This document shows, in pieces, positions 6,644 to 7,864 of a stretch of DNA of 7,864 nt. The first letter of the stretch is position 1; each line of letters begins with the position of its first letter. This DNA comes from Planctomycetota bacterium (GTDB taxonomy: Bacteria > Planctomycetota > SZUA-567), in NCBI GenBank assembly GCA_020860865.1, contig JAJBTL010000429.1:1-7864 (forward strand), given 5' to 3'. Both the position numbers and the translations under genes were made by a program. The notes below the pieces were generated by a model. The model saw only the letters and a list, made by a program, of their open reading frames with translations. It had not been told where the DNA came from and did no database searches.

Positions 6644-7498
6644 ATGCTGAAGAAACTGCTGTTCGCCGTCGTGGCCGCCTGTCTGGTTCAGGCCGGCTCT
6701 GCCGGTGCCGCCGACGACCACGTCCGGCGTTTTACCGTCGGGACGTATGAGGTGATTGCCCTGGCCGACGTGCCGATGCGCCGGGGGGCCGAGTTACGGC
6801 CGGACCTCCTCGTCGGCCTCGACACCATGGCCCGGGAAAAGGTCTTGTCCGGGAATGCCATGGACAATTCCATTAACGCCTTTGTCGTCCGTCTCGGTGA
6901 CGAAGTGCTCCTTTTCGACACCGGCCTCGGCAAGGCCGCCGGCGGCAAGCTCCAGGAGTCGATGCTGGTGGCGGGTATTCGTCCGGAAGACGTGACCGCC
7001 GTCATTATTACCCACTTTCACCCGGACCACATCGGCGGGCTGGTGACGGCGGAGCACACCGCCGTGTTCAAGAACGCCAGGCTCATGGTTCCCCGGGTCG
7101 AGATGGAAGCCATGGCCCGGGCGGCGGCGCCGTTCCGGGAAGCCTATGCCGGACGGCTCCAGATGTTCGAGTGGGACAGCTATGTCGCGAACGGCGTCCA
7201 GGCATTGGAAGCGGCCGGACACACGCCCGGACATACGGTGTTCCTCATTGACGACGGCAAGGAAAAGCTCCTCATCGTTTCCGACCTTATTCATTTCGAA
7301 GCGATCCAACTGCCGCTTCCCGACGTGGCGGTGACCTACGACAGTGACCCGACGAAGGCGATTGCGGCGAGGAAACGTTGGTTCGACACCGCGTCGGAGC
7401 AGGGTATGACCGTGGCCGGGATGCACCTGTCGTTCCCGGGCATCGGCAAACTGACGAAGCAGGGGCAGGGCTACGGGTTCAGCCGCCGGGCCGAGTAG
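6644..7498 (+). CDS. Exported MBL-fold metallohydrolase, methyl parathion hydrolase/lactonase-like
   Basis: The ATG at 6644 follows GGAGA (6633-6637) and opens a clear signal peptide: two lysines, a hydrophobic core at about 5-17, and a likely cleavage after A-G-A-A near residue 23. The product is therefore probably periplasmic or secreted. The 284-residue protein has the complete binuclear zinc site of the metallo-beta-lactamase fold: THFHPDH (H124, H126, D128, H129), H197 in AGHTPGHT, D214 in IVSDLIHF, and H261 in GMHLSFPGIG. The order of motifs, the SDLIHFEAIQLPLPDV segment and the C-terminal HLSFPGIG...GYGF resemble the methyl parathion hydrolase group as I recall it. That group's relatives hydrolyse lactones or organophosphates, and the natural substrate is often unknown. 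AiiA-type AHL lactonases are more distant. A stand-alone promoter is likely, as it lies 175 bases after lpxA. The fold is secure; the substrate is not predicted. Confidence 0.85.
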   Translation: MLKKLLFAVVAACLVQAGSAGAADDHVRRFTVGTYEVIALADVPMRRGAELRPDLLVGLDTMAREKVLSGNAMDNSINAFVVRLGDEVLLFDTGLGKAAGGKLQESMLVAGIRPEDVTAVIITHFHPDHIGGLVTAEHTAVFKNARLMVPRVEMEAMARAAAPFREAYAGRLQMFEWDSYVANGVQALEAAGHTPGHTVFLIDDGKEKLLIVSDLIHFEAIQLPLPDVAVTYDSDPTKAIAARKRWFDTASEQGMTVAGMHLSFPGIGKLTKQGQGYGFSRRAE

Positions 7499-7680
7499 CC
7501 ACAGCCCTGGCGGGCGCGGGGTGAAGAGGGCGGCAACTCGCCCGATACCTTGCGGCCGAACTGGCCGGGCGGATTCGGCGACACTCCGACACCCGGTGCC
7601 GGTTCGGCAGCCGCCGATGCGGAATGCGGCGGCATCGGCCGGGTGGTGTGCGGAAAGTGAAAAAGATTTGGAAAAAGCTA
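7499..7680. other. GC-rich spacer after the hydrolase gene
   Basis: No gene is supported; a 72-codon frame at 7521-7739 lacks a ribosome site and runs through the promoter and terminator described below. Hairpins visible are GGGCG-gcaact-CGCCC (7528-7543) and GCCGATGC (7613-7620) paired with GCATCGGC (7632-7639). Neither has a T-run. Confidence 0.35.
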
Positions 7681-7708
7681 TTGACAGAGACGAGCAAATC
7701 TGTTTAAT
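7681..7708 (+). promoter_or_regulatory. Strong-looking sigma70-type promoter upstream of tRNA-Thr
   Basis: A perfect TTGACA (7681-7686) is followed after 16 bases by TTTAAT (7703-7708), which matches five of six -10 positions. This is the best consensus promoter in the window. The predicted start near 7715 falls at the foot of the next hairpin, so initiation here would run almost at once into the terminator. It is the natural candidate to drive the tRNA, with a leader of about 75 bases. Confidence 0.55.
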
Positions 7709-7715
7709 AGGAAAA

Positions 7716-7749
7716 TCCCACCCGCGCCTATGCGGGTGAGGTTTTTTTT
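7716..7749 (+). terminator. Rho-independent terminator before tRNA-Thr
   Basis: CACCCGC (7719-7725) pairs perfectly with GCGGGTG (7732-7738) around GCCTAT, and a run of eight T follows at 7742-7749. It is well formed. It lies about 220 bases after the hydrolase stop, so it may end that transcript. Because the best promoter starts only a few bases upstream, it could also act on the tRNA leader. Confidence 0.85.
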
Positions 7750-7775
7750 CGGGACATGTTTTACTGCACATCCCG
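7750..7775 (+). other. Second hairpin in the tRNA leader
   Basis: CGGG-ac-ATGT (7750-7759) pairs with ACAT-CCCG (7768-7775), an eight-pair stem with a two-base bulge and the loop TTTACTGC. It directly follows the T-run of the terminator and ends 13 bases before the mature tRNA. It may be a processing or leader structure. Function is unknown. Confidence 0.4.
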
Positions 7776-7788
7776 ACCGCGACGAAGC

Positions 7789-7864
<76 letters not shown>

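Noticed and set aside
6794..7771. A 325-codon minus-strand frame opposite the hydrolase
   Set aside because: It is antisense to a gene with a complete metal site and runs through the terminator and promoter before the tRNA.

Overview
The window looks like part of a GC-rich chromosome from a Gram-negative (diderm) bacterium that makes lipid A. The gene order is bamA, ompH/skp, lpxD, lpxC-fabZ, lpxA. The last step before lpxA is a single fused LpxC-FabZ protein, an arrangement known from Bacteroidota, Chlorobi, Fibrobacteres and Lentisphaerota. Codon usage and protein style make me lean towards the PVC group, perhaps Lentisphaerota, but the window alone cannot fix the phylum. It may well come from a metagenome assembly.

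Layout. 2-1561: the 3' part of bamA, ending in a good outer-membrane beta-signal. 1562-1983: a 422-base gap without a recognisable gene, closed by a plausible extended -10 promoter for ompH. 1984-2634: ompH/skp, followed by a clear intrinsic terminator (2697-2743). 2748-2901: an imperfect palindrome with 18-base terminal inverted repeats, best read as a small non-autonomous MITE-like element. 3009-4076: lpxD. 4073-5365: lpxC-fabZ, overlapping the lpxD stop by four bases. 5366-5583: an unusual gap inside the lipid A cluster. 5584-6468: lpxA, interrupted by an in-frame TGA at 5923-5925, with the surrounding active-site codons scrambled. 6644-7498: a secreted metallo-beta-lactamase-fold hydrolase resembling the methyl parathion hydrolase/lactonase group. 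7681-7749: a strong-looking promoter running directly into an intrinsic terminator. 7789-7864: a complete tRNA-Thr(GGU) with encoded CCA.

How the genes work together. BamA folds outer-membrane proteins and Skp/OmpH escorts them through the periplasm. LpxA, LpxC and LpxD carry out the first three steps of lipid A synthesis, and FabZ supplies acyl chains from fatty-acid synthesis. The set is therefore an outer-membrane biogenesis cluster. The hydrolase and the tRNA appear to be separate transcription units.

I do not see a convincing new multi-gene system. The two items most worth a second look are the localised lesion across the LpxA active site and the palindromic element between ompH and lpxD. 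The short promoter-terminator unit before the tRNA is a weaker third.
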